A stretch of 46,468 nt of DNA from JAKCDU01 sp035551615 (GTDB lineage Bacteria; Actinomycetota; Acidimicrobiia; Acidimicrobiales; Palsa-688): positions 1 through 46,468 of the forward strand of contig DASZNC010000125.1 in the NCBI GenBank assembly GCA_035551615.1, in the 5' to 3' direction. Below are positions 25,299 through 33,578 of the stretch, piece after piece (positions within the stretch are counted from its first letter, which is position 1; every line of letters begins with the position of its first letter). Under the pieces are notes generated by a model that searched no databases, was not told where the DNA came from, and saw nothing but the letters and a program-made list of their open reading frames with translations. The position numbers and the translations under genes are program-made.

Positions 25299-25625
25299 TC
25301 AGGAACAATCCACGGCCACCTCCAGGGCCGCACAGATCTGCCGCATCCGCTGATCGGCCAGACGACCGAGCCTCTGCACCAGGACGGCCACGGAGACGCT
25401 CTCCACCGAATCCAGGTTGACCACGCAGCGGGTCGGGACCGGATCGTCGCCCGGTTCCAGGATCACCTCGCTGCTCAAGCCGCGCACGGTTGTCGTGCAC
25501 GGTCCGACCAGGGTCCGCCGCAATCGCGGTATGGCCGCGTCGCGGGAGAGCACCACGACCGGCCGGCGGCCGATGCCCGCCAGCTCGCACCACCACACCT
25601 CACCGCGGGCGGGGAGCGCGCTCAC
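25299..25625 (-). CDS. PemK/MazF-family toxin
   Basis: 108 aa, GTG 25625 overlapping the antitoxin stop (GTGA). GEVWWCELAGIGRRPVVVLSRD at the N-terminus, LVGPCTTTVRGLSSEVIL and CVVNLDSVESVSVAVLVQRLGRL are the family motifs; the Arg in RRPVVV and Thr/Ser in the second strand form the active site. It would be a ribosome-independent endoribonuclease that cuts mRNA when its antitoxin is degraded. The antitoxin is the adjacent RHH protein. The toxin looks intact. Confidence 0.92.
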   Translation of the reverse strand: MSALPARGEVWWCELAGIGRRPVVVLSRDAAIPRLRRTLVGPCTTTVRGLSSEVILEPGDDPVPTRCVVNLDSVESVSVAVLVQRLGRLADQRMRQICAALEVAVDCS

Positions 25626-25858
25626 GAGGCGGCGGCCGCCTCCCGGAACGAGGCCAGATCGCCCCAGTCGTCGGGCGCGGCGAGCGGCCGTTCGTCATAG
25701 GCCGCGTAGCTGGCGTCGACCTCGACGGCCCGGTGTCGGGCGACCAGCGCGGCCAGGGCCTCATCGATCAGGGTGGCGTCGGCGACGCCGGCTCGGGCCC
25801 GCCGGGCGCTGGCCAGCAGGTTTTCATCGACGGTCGTACTGACGCGCACCCGAGCCAT
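25622..25858 (-). CDS. Ribbon-helix-helix antitoxin
   Basis: 78 aa, ATG 25858. MARVRVSTTVDENLLASARRA is an RHH DNA-binding start (beta strand then two helices); the C-terminal half (YAAYDERPLAAPDDWGDLASF) is the acidic, flexible toxin-binding part. It overlaps the toxin by 4 bp. Three 11-bp-spaced repeats just upstream (25856-25882) are the likely autoregulatory operator. Confidence 0.9.
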   Translation of the reverse strand: MARVRVSTTVDENLLASARRARAGVADATLIDEALAALVARHRAVEVDASYAAYDERPLAAPDDWGDLASFREAAAAS

Positions 25859-25882
25859 GCCATAACTATGCCACAAGTATGC
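25856..25882 (-). promoter_or_regulatory. Triple GCATA operator of the toxin-antitoxin pair
   Basis: On the minus strand GCATA occurs at 25882, 25871 and (as GCATG) 25860, exactly 11 bp apart, i.e. on one face of the helix. The third copy includes the antitoxin start codon. The arrangement suits cooperative binding of RHH dimers that cover the promoter and start site. Confidence 0.55.
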
Positions 25883-25988
25883 TACGACTGGTCCATGGGT
25901 GGGGTGCGCTGGTGCCACCCGGGGCGGGGGGCCACGAGGGCGGTGGCCAGGCCGGGCCGGTTCCTTTGACCGCCGTCCGTGGATCAGG

Positions 25989-27629
25989 TCAGCCGGCGTC
26001 GCCGGACGGGTCGAGCGCGGCGGCCGCCGCCCACGACGCCTCGGCGTCGGCCAGCGCACCGCCGTCGGCCACGAACCGCTTGAGGACCGCCTTGTTGACC
26101 TTGGAGATGGTGGAGCGGGGCAGGGCGGACACCACCTCGACCCGCCGGGGGACCTTGAAGTCGGCCAGCCGGTCCCGGCACGCCTGCGCCACCCGGTCGG
26201 CCAGGTCCGGACCGACCCCGACGACGAAGGCCACCGGTATCTCGTCCAGCTTCTGGTCGGGGGCGGCCACGACGGCACTCTCCTGGACGCCGGCCACCTC
26301 GGCGATGACCCGCTCGATCTCCGAGGCGGCGACGTTCTCGCCGCCCACCCGCAACATGTCCTTGGCCCGGTCGGCGAAGGAGATCACGCCGTCGGCGTGC
26401 ACGGTGACCAGGTCGCCGGTGCGGAACCAGCCGTCCGGGTCGTGGCTGTCGGCCGTGGCGTCGGGCTGGTTGAGGTACTCGGCGAACATGGACACCCCGG
26501 GTACGCCTCGGATCCACAGGTCGCCGGTCTCGTCCGGCCCGACCGCGGTGATGCCGTCGTCGCCCACCACCCTGATCCCGTACTCGGGGGCCGGGCGGCC
26601 GACGGCGCCGGGCCGGGTCGGGCTGGACGGGTCGGAGACGATGCCGTGGCTCACCGTCTCGGTCATGCCCCACCAGCTGATGCTGCGCACGCCCAGCCGT
26701 TCCTCGTACTCGGGGAGGGCCGCCGCCGTTCCGAACCACCGGTAGGAGTGTTGGGCCGGCGGGTCGATGGAGAGCACGGCCCGCATCGACAGCCCCATCA
26801 GGGATGCCCACGTACAACCGTGGTCGACCGACACGTCCCAGAACCGGCTGGTCGACCACTTGGGCAGCAGCACCGCCCGGGCGCCCATCCACAGCGTCGG
26901 CAGGAACGAGTAGGCGAAGGCGTTGGCGTGGAACAACGGCATGGTGATCAGGTGGCAGTCGTCGGACCGCATGTGCTCGTGGGTCGAGTTGAGACGACCG
27001 GCCCACAGCGCGTTGGCGTGGGTCCAGACCACCCCCTTGGGCCGGGACGTGGTGCCCGACGTGTACTGCACCGACATCGGTGCGCCCGGATCGACCGGCC
27101 GGGCCGGCACCGAGTCGGGGTCGCCGAACAGGGAGGTCCACGGGTCCCCGTCGCCGCGGCCGCCCCGGTCCCCGGCCGGATCCTCGTCCAGGACCGCCAA
27201 CCATTCGACCTGGGGGGCGGACCCGGCGACCATCGCCGCGAACCGGGGCTGGGTGATCACCCCGACCGCTTCGGAGTCGGCGGCGAAGTAGGCGAACTCG
27301 TCGGCCGCCGAGCGGGCGTTGGTCGTGACCGCCACCGCCCCCAGCGCGGCGCAGGCGAACCAGGCCACCAGGAACTCCGGGCAGTTCTCCAAGTGGATGA
27401 TGACGCGGTCCCCGCGCCGCACGCCCCGGGCCGACAGGCCGGCGGCCACCGAGGCCGCGTCGCGGCGGAACTGCGCGTAGGTCCACTCGCGGCGGTCACC
27501 CTCGAACGGCTGCCAGGTGAGCAGCCGGGACTGCGGCGCCCGCGCCGTCCGGTCGGCCAGGAGGCTCCATGCGTCCATCCCGAGGAACGGGTGGAAGGCC
27601 GGTAACGGGTACGACGGGCGGGGCGCCAT
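25989..27629 (-). CDS. AMP-dependent acyl-CoA ligase (ANL superfamily)
   Basis: 546 aa, ATG 27629 after AGGAAGG, 9 bp behind the preceding gene. The P-loop VQYTSGTTSRPKGVVWTH is intact. WWGMTETVSHG is the A5-type motif, GDLWIRG and DGWFRTGDLVTVHADG the A7/A8 region, and the C-terminal lysine lies in STISKVNKAVLKR. It activates a carboxylic acid to acyl-AMP and then to the CoA thioester. Sequence style resembles the CaiC-like (crotonobetaine/carnitine-CoA ligase) group, but substrate cannot be assigned. As the last gene of a six-gene operon with a CUT2-type importer, an MBL hydrolase and an FAH-family enzyme, it probably activates an imported or processed acid. Confidence 0.87.
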   Translation of the reverse strand: MAPRPSYPLPAFHPFLGMDAWSLLADRTARAPQSRLLTWQPFEGDRREWTYAQFRRDAASVAAGLSARGVRRGDRVIIHLENCPEFLVAWFACAALGAVAVTTNARSAADEFAYFAADSEAVGVITQPRFAAMVAGSAPQVEWLAVLDEDPAGDRGGRGDGDPWTSLFGDPDSVPARPVDPGAPMSVQYTSGTTSRPKGVVWTHANALWAGRLNSTHEHMRSDDCHLITMPLFHANAFAYSFLPTLWMGARAVLLPKWSTSRFWDVSVDHGCTWASLMGLSMRAVLSIDPPAQHSYRWFGTAAALPEYEERLGVRSISWWGMTETVSHGIVSDPSSPTRPGAVGRPAPEYGIRVVGDDGITAVGPDETGDLWIRGVPGVSMFAEYLNQPDATADSHDPDGWFRTGDLVTVHADGVISFADRAKDMLRVGGENVAASEIERVIAEVAGVQESAVVAAPDQKLDEIPVAFVVGVGPDLADRVAQACRDRLADFKVPRRVEVVSALPRSTISKVNKAVLKRFVADGGALADAEASWAAAAALDPSGDAG

Positions 27630-27638
27630 AGGCCCTTC

Positions 27639-28673
27639 CTACTTCGGCCCGACGGTGTAGCGCGGCGCCCCCTGGTAGCTGGCCAGGCCGGCGCCGGCCG
27701 GAACCGCCTCCGGTTGGCCGACCGGGTTGCGCAGGTGGCCCAGTTGCGGCGACACGAACTCGACCACGTCGCCGGGCCGGATCCACTTGTCGATCTCGAT
27801 CCCGCAGCCGCCGCCCACCGTCCCGACGGCCAGGAACTCGCCGGGCTGGATGTCCTCGCAGTACGACGCCCACGCCAGCACCTCGGCGAACGAGTAGCGC
27901 CGGTGCTCCGTGGTCCCCTTCGACCAGGTCTCGCCGTTGACCCGAGCCTCTAGTTCGATGGCCCACTCGTCGAGCTCGTCGATGGTCGTGATCCACGGGC
28001 CCATGACGCTGCAGAAGTCCTTGCCCTTGGAGGGCCCTATGCCGAGCGACATCTCCCACAGCTGGATGTCACGGGCGCTGACGTCGTTGAAGTAGGTCAC
28101 CCCGACGATGGCCGCCCCCGCTTCCTCGACGCTCAGGTTGCGGCCGGCCCGGCCGACGAAGAAACCGATCTCGAGCTCGTAGTCCAACTGGTCCGAGTAG
28201 GCCGGCCACACGATCGTCTCGTCCGGCCCGATGATGCTGTCGCAGTTGCACTTGTAACAGATGGGCATCTGGTTGAACGCCGGCGGGACGGCCCGCCCGG
28301 CGCCGTTGGCGTGCTCTTCGTAGGTGAGGTAGTCGCGGATACGCGGCGGGCGGGGCACCGGTGCCAGCAGCCGGACCTGGTCCAGCGGGACGACCGCCGC
28401 CTCGTGGTCGGGGCCGAGCAGGGCATCACCCTTGGCCATCGCCTGGCGGGCAATGTCCACCGCTCGGGCCAGGGTGCCCTTGCCGACGGCGTCGGCGGTG
28501 AACAGCCCGACCATGTCCCGGGGCGCCTCGGCTGCCGCCCGGGCCGCCGCCGCCAGGCCGCCGCCGTAAGAGCCGTACAGGACGGCCAGCGGATCGACGA
28601 CCGATGTCCCGTCGACCACGCCTGTCCGTTCGAGCCGGCCGGTATCGGGGTGGGTGAAAGTGGCAAGTTTCAT
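27639..28673 (-). CDS. Fumarylacetoacetate hydrolase-family enzyme
   Basis: 344 aa, ATG 28673 overlapping the permease stop (ATGA). An N-terminal domain of ~90 residues is followed by the FAH catalytic domain: IRDYLTYEEHA (~125), DYELEIGFFVGRAGRNL with the two metal-binding Glu, YFNDVSARD with the metal-binding Asp, GKDFCSVMGPWI, and the terminal GGCGIEIDKWIRPGDVVE. This family uses a divalent cation to cleave C-C bonds of beta-diketo or oxo acids, or to hydrate/decarboxylate intermediates of aromatic catabolism. Cysteine-rich ICYKCNCD (~165) is unusual and may be structural. Its operon (transporter, MBL hydrolase, CoA ligase) suggests degradation of a ring-derived or keto acid. Confidence 0.88.
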   Translation of the reverse strand: MKLATFTHPDTGRLERTGVVDGTSVVDPLAVLYGSYGGGLAAAARAAAEAPRDMVGLFTADAVGKGTLARAVDIARQAMAKGDALLGPDHEAAVVPLDQVRLLAPVPRPPRIRDYLTYEEHANGAGRAVPPAFNQMPICYKCNCDSIIGPDETIVWPAYSDQLDYELEIGFFVGRAGRNLSVEEAGAAIVGVTYFNDVSARDIQLWEMSLGIGPSKGKDFCSVMGPWITTIDELDEWAIELEARVNGETWSKGTTEHRRYSFAEVLAWASYCEDIQPGEFLAVGTVGGGCGIEIDKWIRPGDVVEFVSPQLGHLRNPVGQPEAVPAGAGLASYQGAPRYTVGPK

Positions 28674-29828
28674 GACAGTTCCTTTCGGGTGGAGGAGCGG
28701 CGGCGGCGGCTGCCGGCGGGGAGCAGGCGGCCGCCTCCCTGCCGGCGTTGGCCGATGACGGCCAGGCTGACGGCGAGCAGTAGTGCGGCCCCGTTGAAGG
28801 CGTCGGTGATCCAGCCCTGGCCGCCGCCCAGCTGCAGGCCCTTGACCCCGGTGGCCAACAGGTAGATGGCCACGATGGTGCCCCACACGTTGAACCGCCC
28901 GACCTTGATCTGGGTGGTGCCGAGGAAGACGGCGGCGAACACCGGCACCAGGTAGCCGCTGCCGATGGTCGGCGACACGCTCCCGATCTGGGGCGGTGAC
29001 GAGGATGCCCCCGATGGTCGCCATCAGGCTGGAGGCCATGAGCCCGGCGAACATCATGCGGTCGGTACCGACACCGGCCAGGCGGGCGGCGTCGAGGCCG
29101 GCGCCGGTCGCCTGCAGCCGCCGGCCGAAGGGGGCGTGCTCCAGCAGGTACCAGACGATCAGGGCGGCGACCAGGAGGTAGACGGCCAGGATGGGCACAC
29201 CCAGCGGCTTGGGGCTGGCCAGTTCGGTGAACGACTTCGGGAACCCGCTGACGAACTGGCCGCCGTTGGTCGCCCGGTCGATGACCGCCTGGATGAGCGA
29301 GCTCATGCCCAGGGTGGCGACGATGGAGCTGACCCCGACCTTGGTGACGAGCAGTCCGTTGACGGCCCCGACCGCCATCCCGGCCAGCAGGGTGAGGCCG
29401 ATGGCCAGCCCCGGGGCCAGATGCCAGTCCGCCATCATCGAACCGTCGAGGACCGCCGCCATGGTGAGGAGGGTGGCAAAGGACAGGTCGAACGCGCCCG
29501 CCGCCAGCGACACGACCATGCCGAGAGCCACGATCCCGGTGATGGCCTGGTCGCCCAGGACACTCTGCAGGGTGGTCGTGGTCAGGAACGTGTGCGGGAT
29601 CCACAGCGCGTAGGCCAGCACGAAGGCGGCCCACACGTAGACGCCGCTCAGGCGGCCCAGTTGCAGACGACCCAGTTGGAAGCGGCCCAGTCGGAGGCGG
29701 CCCAGTCGGAGTCGGCCCGGTCGGAGTCGGCCCAGTCGGAGGCGGCCCCGGTCGGGCCCGGCCGGGCCGGTTCCGAGCGGGGTATCGGCGTCGGCGTCGG
29801 CGTCGGTGGAGGGCACCGTCACGTTCAC
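28670..29828 (-). pseudogene. CUT2-type ABC permease interrupted by a frameshift
   Basis: GTG 29828 (GTGA overlap with the ATPase gene) to TGA 28670. Eight or more hydrophobic helices; GDQAITGIVALGMVVSLAAGAFDLSF and the middle region match the RbsC/AraH family. At the G4 run 28990-28993 (C4 on the coding strand) there is one base too many. Removing one base restores GGILVTAQIGSVSPT and a ~385-aa protein; as written the frame runs on into the next gene. The N-terminal ~60 residues hold a (RLGRL)n repeat that is absent in normal family members. Either the extra base is a sequence error or the permease is dead; the flanking genes look intact. Confidence 0.82.
29651..29765 (-). repeat. 15-bp tandem repeats encoding a basic (RLGRL)n tail
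   Basis: About seven copies of a 15-bp unit (GCC..CAGTCGGAGGCG-like) encode the pentapeptide [LP]GRLR repeated at the permease N-terminus, with RLRLGRLRPGRLRLGRL-type spacing. The copies differ by substitutions. Slippage in this array can expand or contract it in 5-residue steps. The tail is strongly basic and would sit on the cytoplasmic side of the first helix. Confidence 0.8.
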
Positions 29829-31354
29829 GATGCCATCCGGGCCGTGAGGGCCAGGCGGGAGATGGCGTCGACGGTGAGCCCGGACCCGGTCAGCTCGGCG
29901 CCGGCGACGCCGTCGCGCACCACGATCACCCGGTCACACAGGGCCGCCAGCTCCTCGGTGTCCGACGAGGCCACGATCACCGATGCCCCGTTGCGGGCGG
30001 CCCCGGTCAGCAGCTGGTAGATCATGCTCTTGGCTCCCACATCCACTCCCTGGGTCGGCTCGTCGAGGACGAGCACGGTTGAACCGCACCGCAGCCAGCG
30101 GGCCAGCACGACCTTCTGCTGGTTGCCGCCGCTGAGCGTCGAGAAGACCCGATCCGACCCGGGCGGCCGGACGTCCAGATCGGCCAGCCACCGGTCGGCG
30201 TCGGACCGCTCCCGCCGGTTACCCAACCAGCCCCGGCGGGTGGACAGGTGGGGGAGGGTGAGGTTCTCCCGCACCGTGAACGACGGGATGGCACTCTCCC
30301 GCTTGCGGTCGGACGGGAGGTAGGCGATCCCTGCCCCGATGGCGGCCGCCGGCGTGAGCGGGCTGACCGCCCCAGACCGGGTTGCCACCTGGCCGCCGGT
30401 CAGGGCGATGGCGCCGAACAGGGCCGGGGCCACGTCCTCCCGGCCGGAGCCGGTTATGCCGGCGATGCCGAGGATCTCGCCCCGATGGGCCGTGAACGAG
30501 AGGCCCCGGAGGCGGGGGGTGAGGAGCTCCCTCGCCTCCAGGGCCGTCTCCCGCCCGGGGGTTGGCGGCTCGGGATAGAAGTCGGCCACGGCCCGGCCGA
30601 CGATCAGCTCGACCAGCCCGGCGCGGGTCACCTCGCCCACCGGCGCAGTGACGACCCGGCGGCCGTCGCGCAGGACGGTCACCCGGTCGGCCAGGTCGAA
30701 CACCTCGCTCATCCGGTGGGTCACGTACAGGACGGCGGCGCCCCGGGCGGCCACCGTGCGGATGAGCCGGAACAGCCGGCCCACTTCGGCCGCCGGCAGC
30801 GATGCCGTCGGCTCGTCCAGCACCAGGACGCCGCGGGCCGACAGCCCGCCCCGCAATGACCGGGCCACCGCCACGATCGTCCGCTCGGCCGCGCTCAGGC
30901 GGCCGACCGGCTGGGTGACGTCCAGGTCCAGTTCCAGTTCGGCCAGGAGGGCGCGGGCGGCGGCCCGCTCCCGCCGGTCCGACAACCACCACCGGGCGTC
31001 GTAGGACTGGCCCAGCGCCAGATTGTCGACCACGTCCAGCGTGGGCAGGAGGCCCAGGTCCTGGTGGATGAAGCGCAGCCCGGCGTGGTGGGCGGCGGAG
31101 GCTGATCCCAGGGCCAGTGGTCGGCCGTGGACCCAGGCTTCGCCGTCGCCGTCGGGTTGATGGAAGCCGGCCAGGATCTTGATCAGGGTCGACTTGCCCG
31201 AGCCGTTCTGGCCGAGCAGCGCGTGGATCTCGCCGGGCTGCAGGTGGAGGTCCACTCCGGCCAGGGCGACCTGACCGGGGAAGGACTTCTGCAGCCGGCG
31301 GACCACCAGACCCGGGAGGTGGGGACCGAGGGCCGGACCGGACGGCTCGCTCAT
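29825..31354 (-). CDS. CUT2-type sugar ABC transporter ATPase
   Basis: 509 aa, ATG 31354 (ATGA overlap). Two nucleotide-binding domains fused as in RbsA/XylG/MglA. Domain 1: GQNGSGKST (~48), signature LSAAERTIVAVARS, Walker B GVLVLDEPTAS. Domain 2: GITGSGRED (degenerate Walker A, usual for this family), LSGGNQQKVVLARW, VLVLDEPTQGVDVG, with YLPSDRKRESAIPSFTVRENL before. Domain 1's signature is LSAAE rather than LSGGE. It energises import of the ligand bound by the lipoprotein at 31351-32514 through the frameshifted permease. Confidence 0.92.
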   Translation of the reverse strand: MSEPSGPALGPHLPGLVVRRLQKSFPGQVALAGVDLHLQPGEIHALLGQNGSGKSTLIKILAGFHQPDGDGEAWVHGRPLALGSASAAHHAGLRFIHQDLGLLPTLDVVDNLALGQSYDARWWLSDRRERAAARALLAELELDLDVTQPVGRLSAAERTIVAVARSLRGGLSARGVLVLDEPTASLPAAEVGRLFRLIRTVAARGAAVLYVTHRMSEVFDLADRVTVLRDGRRVVTAPVGEVTRAGLVELIVGRAVADFYPEPPTPGRETALEARELLTPRLRGLSFTAHRGEILGIAGITGSGREDVAPALFGAIALTGGQVATRSGAVSPLTPAAAIGAGIAYLPSDRKRESAIPSFTVRENLTLPHLSTRRGWLGNRRERSDADRWLADLDVRPPGSDRVFSTLSGGNQQKVVLARWLRCGSTVLVLDEPTQGVDVGAKSMIYQLLTGAARNGASVIVASSDTEELAALCDRVIVVRDGVAGAELTGSGLTVDAISRLALTARMAS

Positions 31355-32514
31355 GAGCCCAGGTGCCAGGCCTCGAGGAAGTCCGACTGGTAGCCGGTGA
31401 CCGAGTAGGGCACGTTCACGTTCGCCGGCAGATCGGCCTTGGTGATCACGTGCACGGTGGCGATCGGATCGGTGCAGCAGGACATCGAATCGCCCTCGAA
31501 CTGGCGGGCCGCGGCATCGACCATGCGCCAGCCGATCTCGAACGTCTCCTCGGTGACGCCCATGGTCTCGGTGCCGGCGGCGATGTCCTTGAAGTTGATC
31601 GTGTCGGCCAGGCGGGTGACGATCTTCACCTTCCCGGCCAGCCCGGCGGCGGCCAGCGCCTGGGGGACACCGGCGGTGGCGTCACCGATACCGATCACCA
31701 GGTAGTTGGTGGTCGGGTGGGCCTGGAGATAGCTGACGATCTGGCCCGGATCGGTGGTGCCGATCCCGGTCGTGAAATTGGTCGCCTGGACGCTGACCGA
31801 GCACGCCGGGCACAGGCTGCTCATCTCCGCCACGAAGGCGTTCTTGGCCGCCAGGTGCTGGGTGAGCACCGGGTCCCAGAAGTAGGCGACGTGGGCCGCG
31901 GCCTGCGAGTCGGCGATGATCCAGTCGGCCATCACCTTGCCCGACAAGGCGATTTCGGCGGAGGCCGAGAAGTTGGCCAGCATGTCCGGACCCACCTGGC
32001 TGGCCGACGCCACCGCGATCCACGGGATGTGCTTGGCGGCCAGCGCCGACAGCTGGGTCTGGATGGCCGAGTTGGGCAGGATCCCGATGCCGAGGACGGC
32101 GGCGCCGGGGTTCTGGACCACGTCGTCCATGGCCGACACGAACGTGGCCGGCGACACCCCGCCGTTGAACACCTTCAGCGTCCACCCGAGTTCCTTGGCC
32201 GCCGCTTGGGCGGCATCCTGGATCTCGGCGCACGACGCCAGCGGGCAGGTGACGAAGTCGAGGGTCTTGCCCTGGGGCGGTTTCGACGACAGGGCCGGCA
32301 GGGTGATGGTCGGGTTCGGGTTCTCGTAGGTGGTCAGCGCCGCCTGGGCCTGGGCGACGGCGCCCGATCCGCTGGTCGGCGACGAGGAGCTACCCGCCGT
32401 CTGGGCCGCGGTGGTGGGGCTAGGTGTCGACGCCGCCTTGGAGCTGCTGCCGCACGCGGCCAGGGTGGAGGCGGCCAGGCCGAGGGCGGCCAGGGCGGCC
32501 AACGACCGCTTCAC
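31351..32514 (-). CDS. Substrate-binding lipoprotein of the CUT2-type ABC importer
   Basis: 387 aa, GTG 32514. Signal peptide with lipobox LAAC (Cys21), Ser/Ala/Thr-rich spacer to ~65, then a type I periplasmic-binding fold: TLDFVTCPLASCAEIQDAAQAAAKELGW, AVLGIGILPNSAIQTQLSALAAKHIPWIAVAS, NYLVIGIGDATAGVPQALAAAGLAG. The pattern is that of RbsB-like proteins. A conserved pair of Cys in CPLASC and CPAC suggests disulfides. It overlaps the MBL gene (4 bp) and the ATPase gene (4 bp). The ligand is unknown; sugar is the family norm, but the downstream enzymes point to an acid or aglycone. Confidence 0.9.
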   Translation of the reverse strand: MKRSLAALAALGLAASTLAACGSSSKAASTPSPTTAAQTAGSSSSPTSGSGAVAQAQAALTTYENPNPTITLPALSSKPPQGKTLDFVTCPLASCAEIQDAAQAAAKELGWTLKVFNGGVSPATFVSAMDDVVQNPGAAVLGIGILPNSAIQTQLSALAAKHIPWIAVASASQVGPDMLANFSASAEIALSGKVMADWIIADSQAAAHVAYFWDPVLTQHLAAKNAFVAEMSSLCPACSVSVQATNFTTGIGTTDPGQIVSYLQAHPTTNYLVIGIGDATAGVPQALAAAGLAGKVKIVTRLADTINFKDIAAGTETMGVTEETFEIGWRMVDAAARQFEGDSMSCCTDPIATVHVITKADLPANVNVPYSVTGYQSDFLEAWHLGS

Positions 32515-33473
32515 TGGTGGGCTCCGGTGGGGGCGCCGTGGCGGGCCTCCAGTTCGGCGATCTGCTCGAAGATGGCGATCCGTTCGCGTCGCGGCAGGGT
32601 GGGGTCGAGCTCGTAGTAGACGGCCAGCACGTTCTGGGCGATGCGGCCGCCCTCGTTCCAGGTGGAGAACTGATCGAGCGAGATCTGCCGGGCCGCGTCC
32701 TCCGGCGGTACCCCCTTGGCGAACATGGCCCGGGCCTGCTCGTTGACGTACTCGAGGTAGTGGCGGACGGCCACGATGCCCTGCTTGTCGGTCACCGGGC
32801 CGTGACCGGGAACCACCGTCTCGACGTCGAGGGCCAGCATCGTGTTGCAGGCCTCGACCCAGTTCTCCAACGGGCCGGCCCAGATGACCGGTGTGCCGCC
32901 GATGAACAAAAGGTCCCCGGCGTAGATCGTCTTGGTCGACGGCACATAGGCCACCGCGTCGCCGTCGGTGTGGGCCGGACCGAGGCGGAGGAGGTGCACC
33001 TCGGTGCCGCCCACATCGACGGTGTGCTCCTTGTCGAAGGTGGTCGTCGGATAGGTGAAGTCGAGGTCGGACCAGTCGAACGGACCGAAGATCTCACGGG
33101 CGAACTGGCCCACCCGACCGGGCGTGTCGCGCAGGGCGGCCGGCGTCACCGAACCGCCGTCGTGCATCTCGGCGGCCGTGGCCTCGGTGGCGATGATGTC
33201 GGTGTCGCCCAGCAGTTGGTTGCCGTACCAGTGGTCACCGTTGCTGTGGGTGTTGAACACCGTCCGGATCGGGCGGTCGGCGGTCACCTCCGCCATACCG
33301 TCGAGCATGGCCCGGGTCATGGGGACGTCGAAGAGCGTGTCCACCAGCAGGGCCTGGCCTTTACCCGTGATCAGACCGGCGTTGCTCCAGCCCCAACTGC
33401 CGTCCGGCTCCAGCCAGACGTGGCAGTCGCCCCCCAGCGCGTGCAGTCCCCTGTGGAACGGGACTTCTTTCAT
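32511..33473 (-). CDS. Metallo-beta-lactamase-fold hydrolase
   Basis: 320 aa, ATG 33473 after AAGGGGGAA; this is the first gene of the operon. Zinc motif THSNGDH (residues 75-81): His76, Asp80 and His81 are kept but the second His of HxHxDH is Asn78. A further His is in LGPAHTDGDAV, an Asp in YAGDLLF, and a His in VVPGHGPVTD. The fold continues with a helical C-terminus (~245-320). The subgroup acts on various thioesters, lactones or sulfate esters. Here it probably hydrolyses the imported compound, or a CoA thioester or lactone of it. It is divergent from the Lrp-GAF regulator with a strong palindrome between them. Confidence 0.87.
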   Translation of the reverse strand: MKEVPFHRGLHALGGDCHVWLEPDGSWGWSNAGLITGKGQALLVDTLFDVPMTRAMLDGMAEVTADRPIRTVFNTHSNGDHWYGNQLLGDTDIIATEATAAEMHDGGSVTPAALRDTPGRVGQFAREIFGPFDWSDLDFTYPTTTFDKEHTVDVGGTEVHLLRLGPAHTDGDAVAYVPSTKTIYAGDLLFIGGTPVIWAGPLENWVEACNTMLALDVETVVPGHGPVTDKQGIVAVRHYLEYVNEQARAMFAKGVPPEDAARQISLDQFSTWNEGGRIAQNVLAVYYELDPTLPRRERIAIFEQIAELEARHGAPTGAHQ

Positions 33474-33506
33474 TAGGTTCCCCCTTGTGGATGTTATCGG
33501 TCCCTG

Positions 33507-33538
33507 CCGATATTCGACCCTGTAAGGTCGAATATCGG
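33507..33538. promoter_or_regulatory. Perfect 13-bp-arm palindrome between operon and regulator
   Basis: Arms CCGATATTCGACC and GGTCGAATATCGG flank the 6-nt centre CTGTAA. Further ATCGG/CGATAT elements flank it at 33496-33500 and 33541-33546. It lies in the ~105-bp gap between the MBL operon (start 33473) and the Lrp-GAF gene (start 33579). It is the obvious operator for the regulator acting on both directions. Confidence 0.75.
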
Positions 33539-33578
33539 AACGATATCTGGCTACTGTGTCCGAGTCAAGGAGGTGTTT

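Noticed and set aside
25899..27605. 568-aa plus-strand frame opposite the acyl-CoA ligase
   Set aside because: Antisense of a gene with intact ANL motifs; no recognizable domain.
27639..29828. Apparent 729-aa fusion of permease and FAH enzyme
   Set aside because: The fusion arises only from the extra base at 28990-28993; the FAH enzyme has its own ATG and ribosome binding site, and the permease C-terminus is present in another frame.
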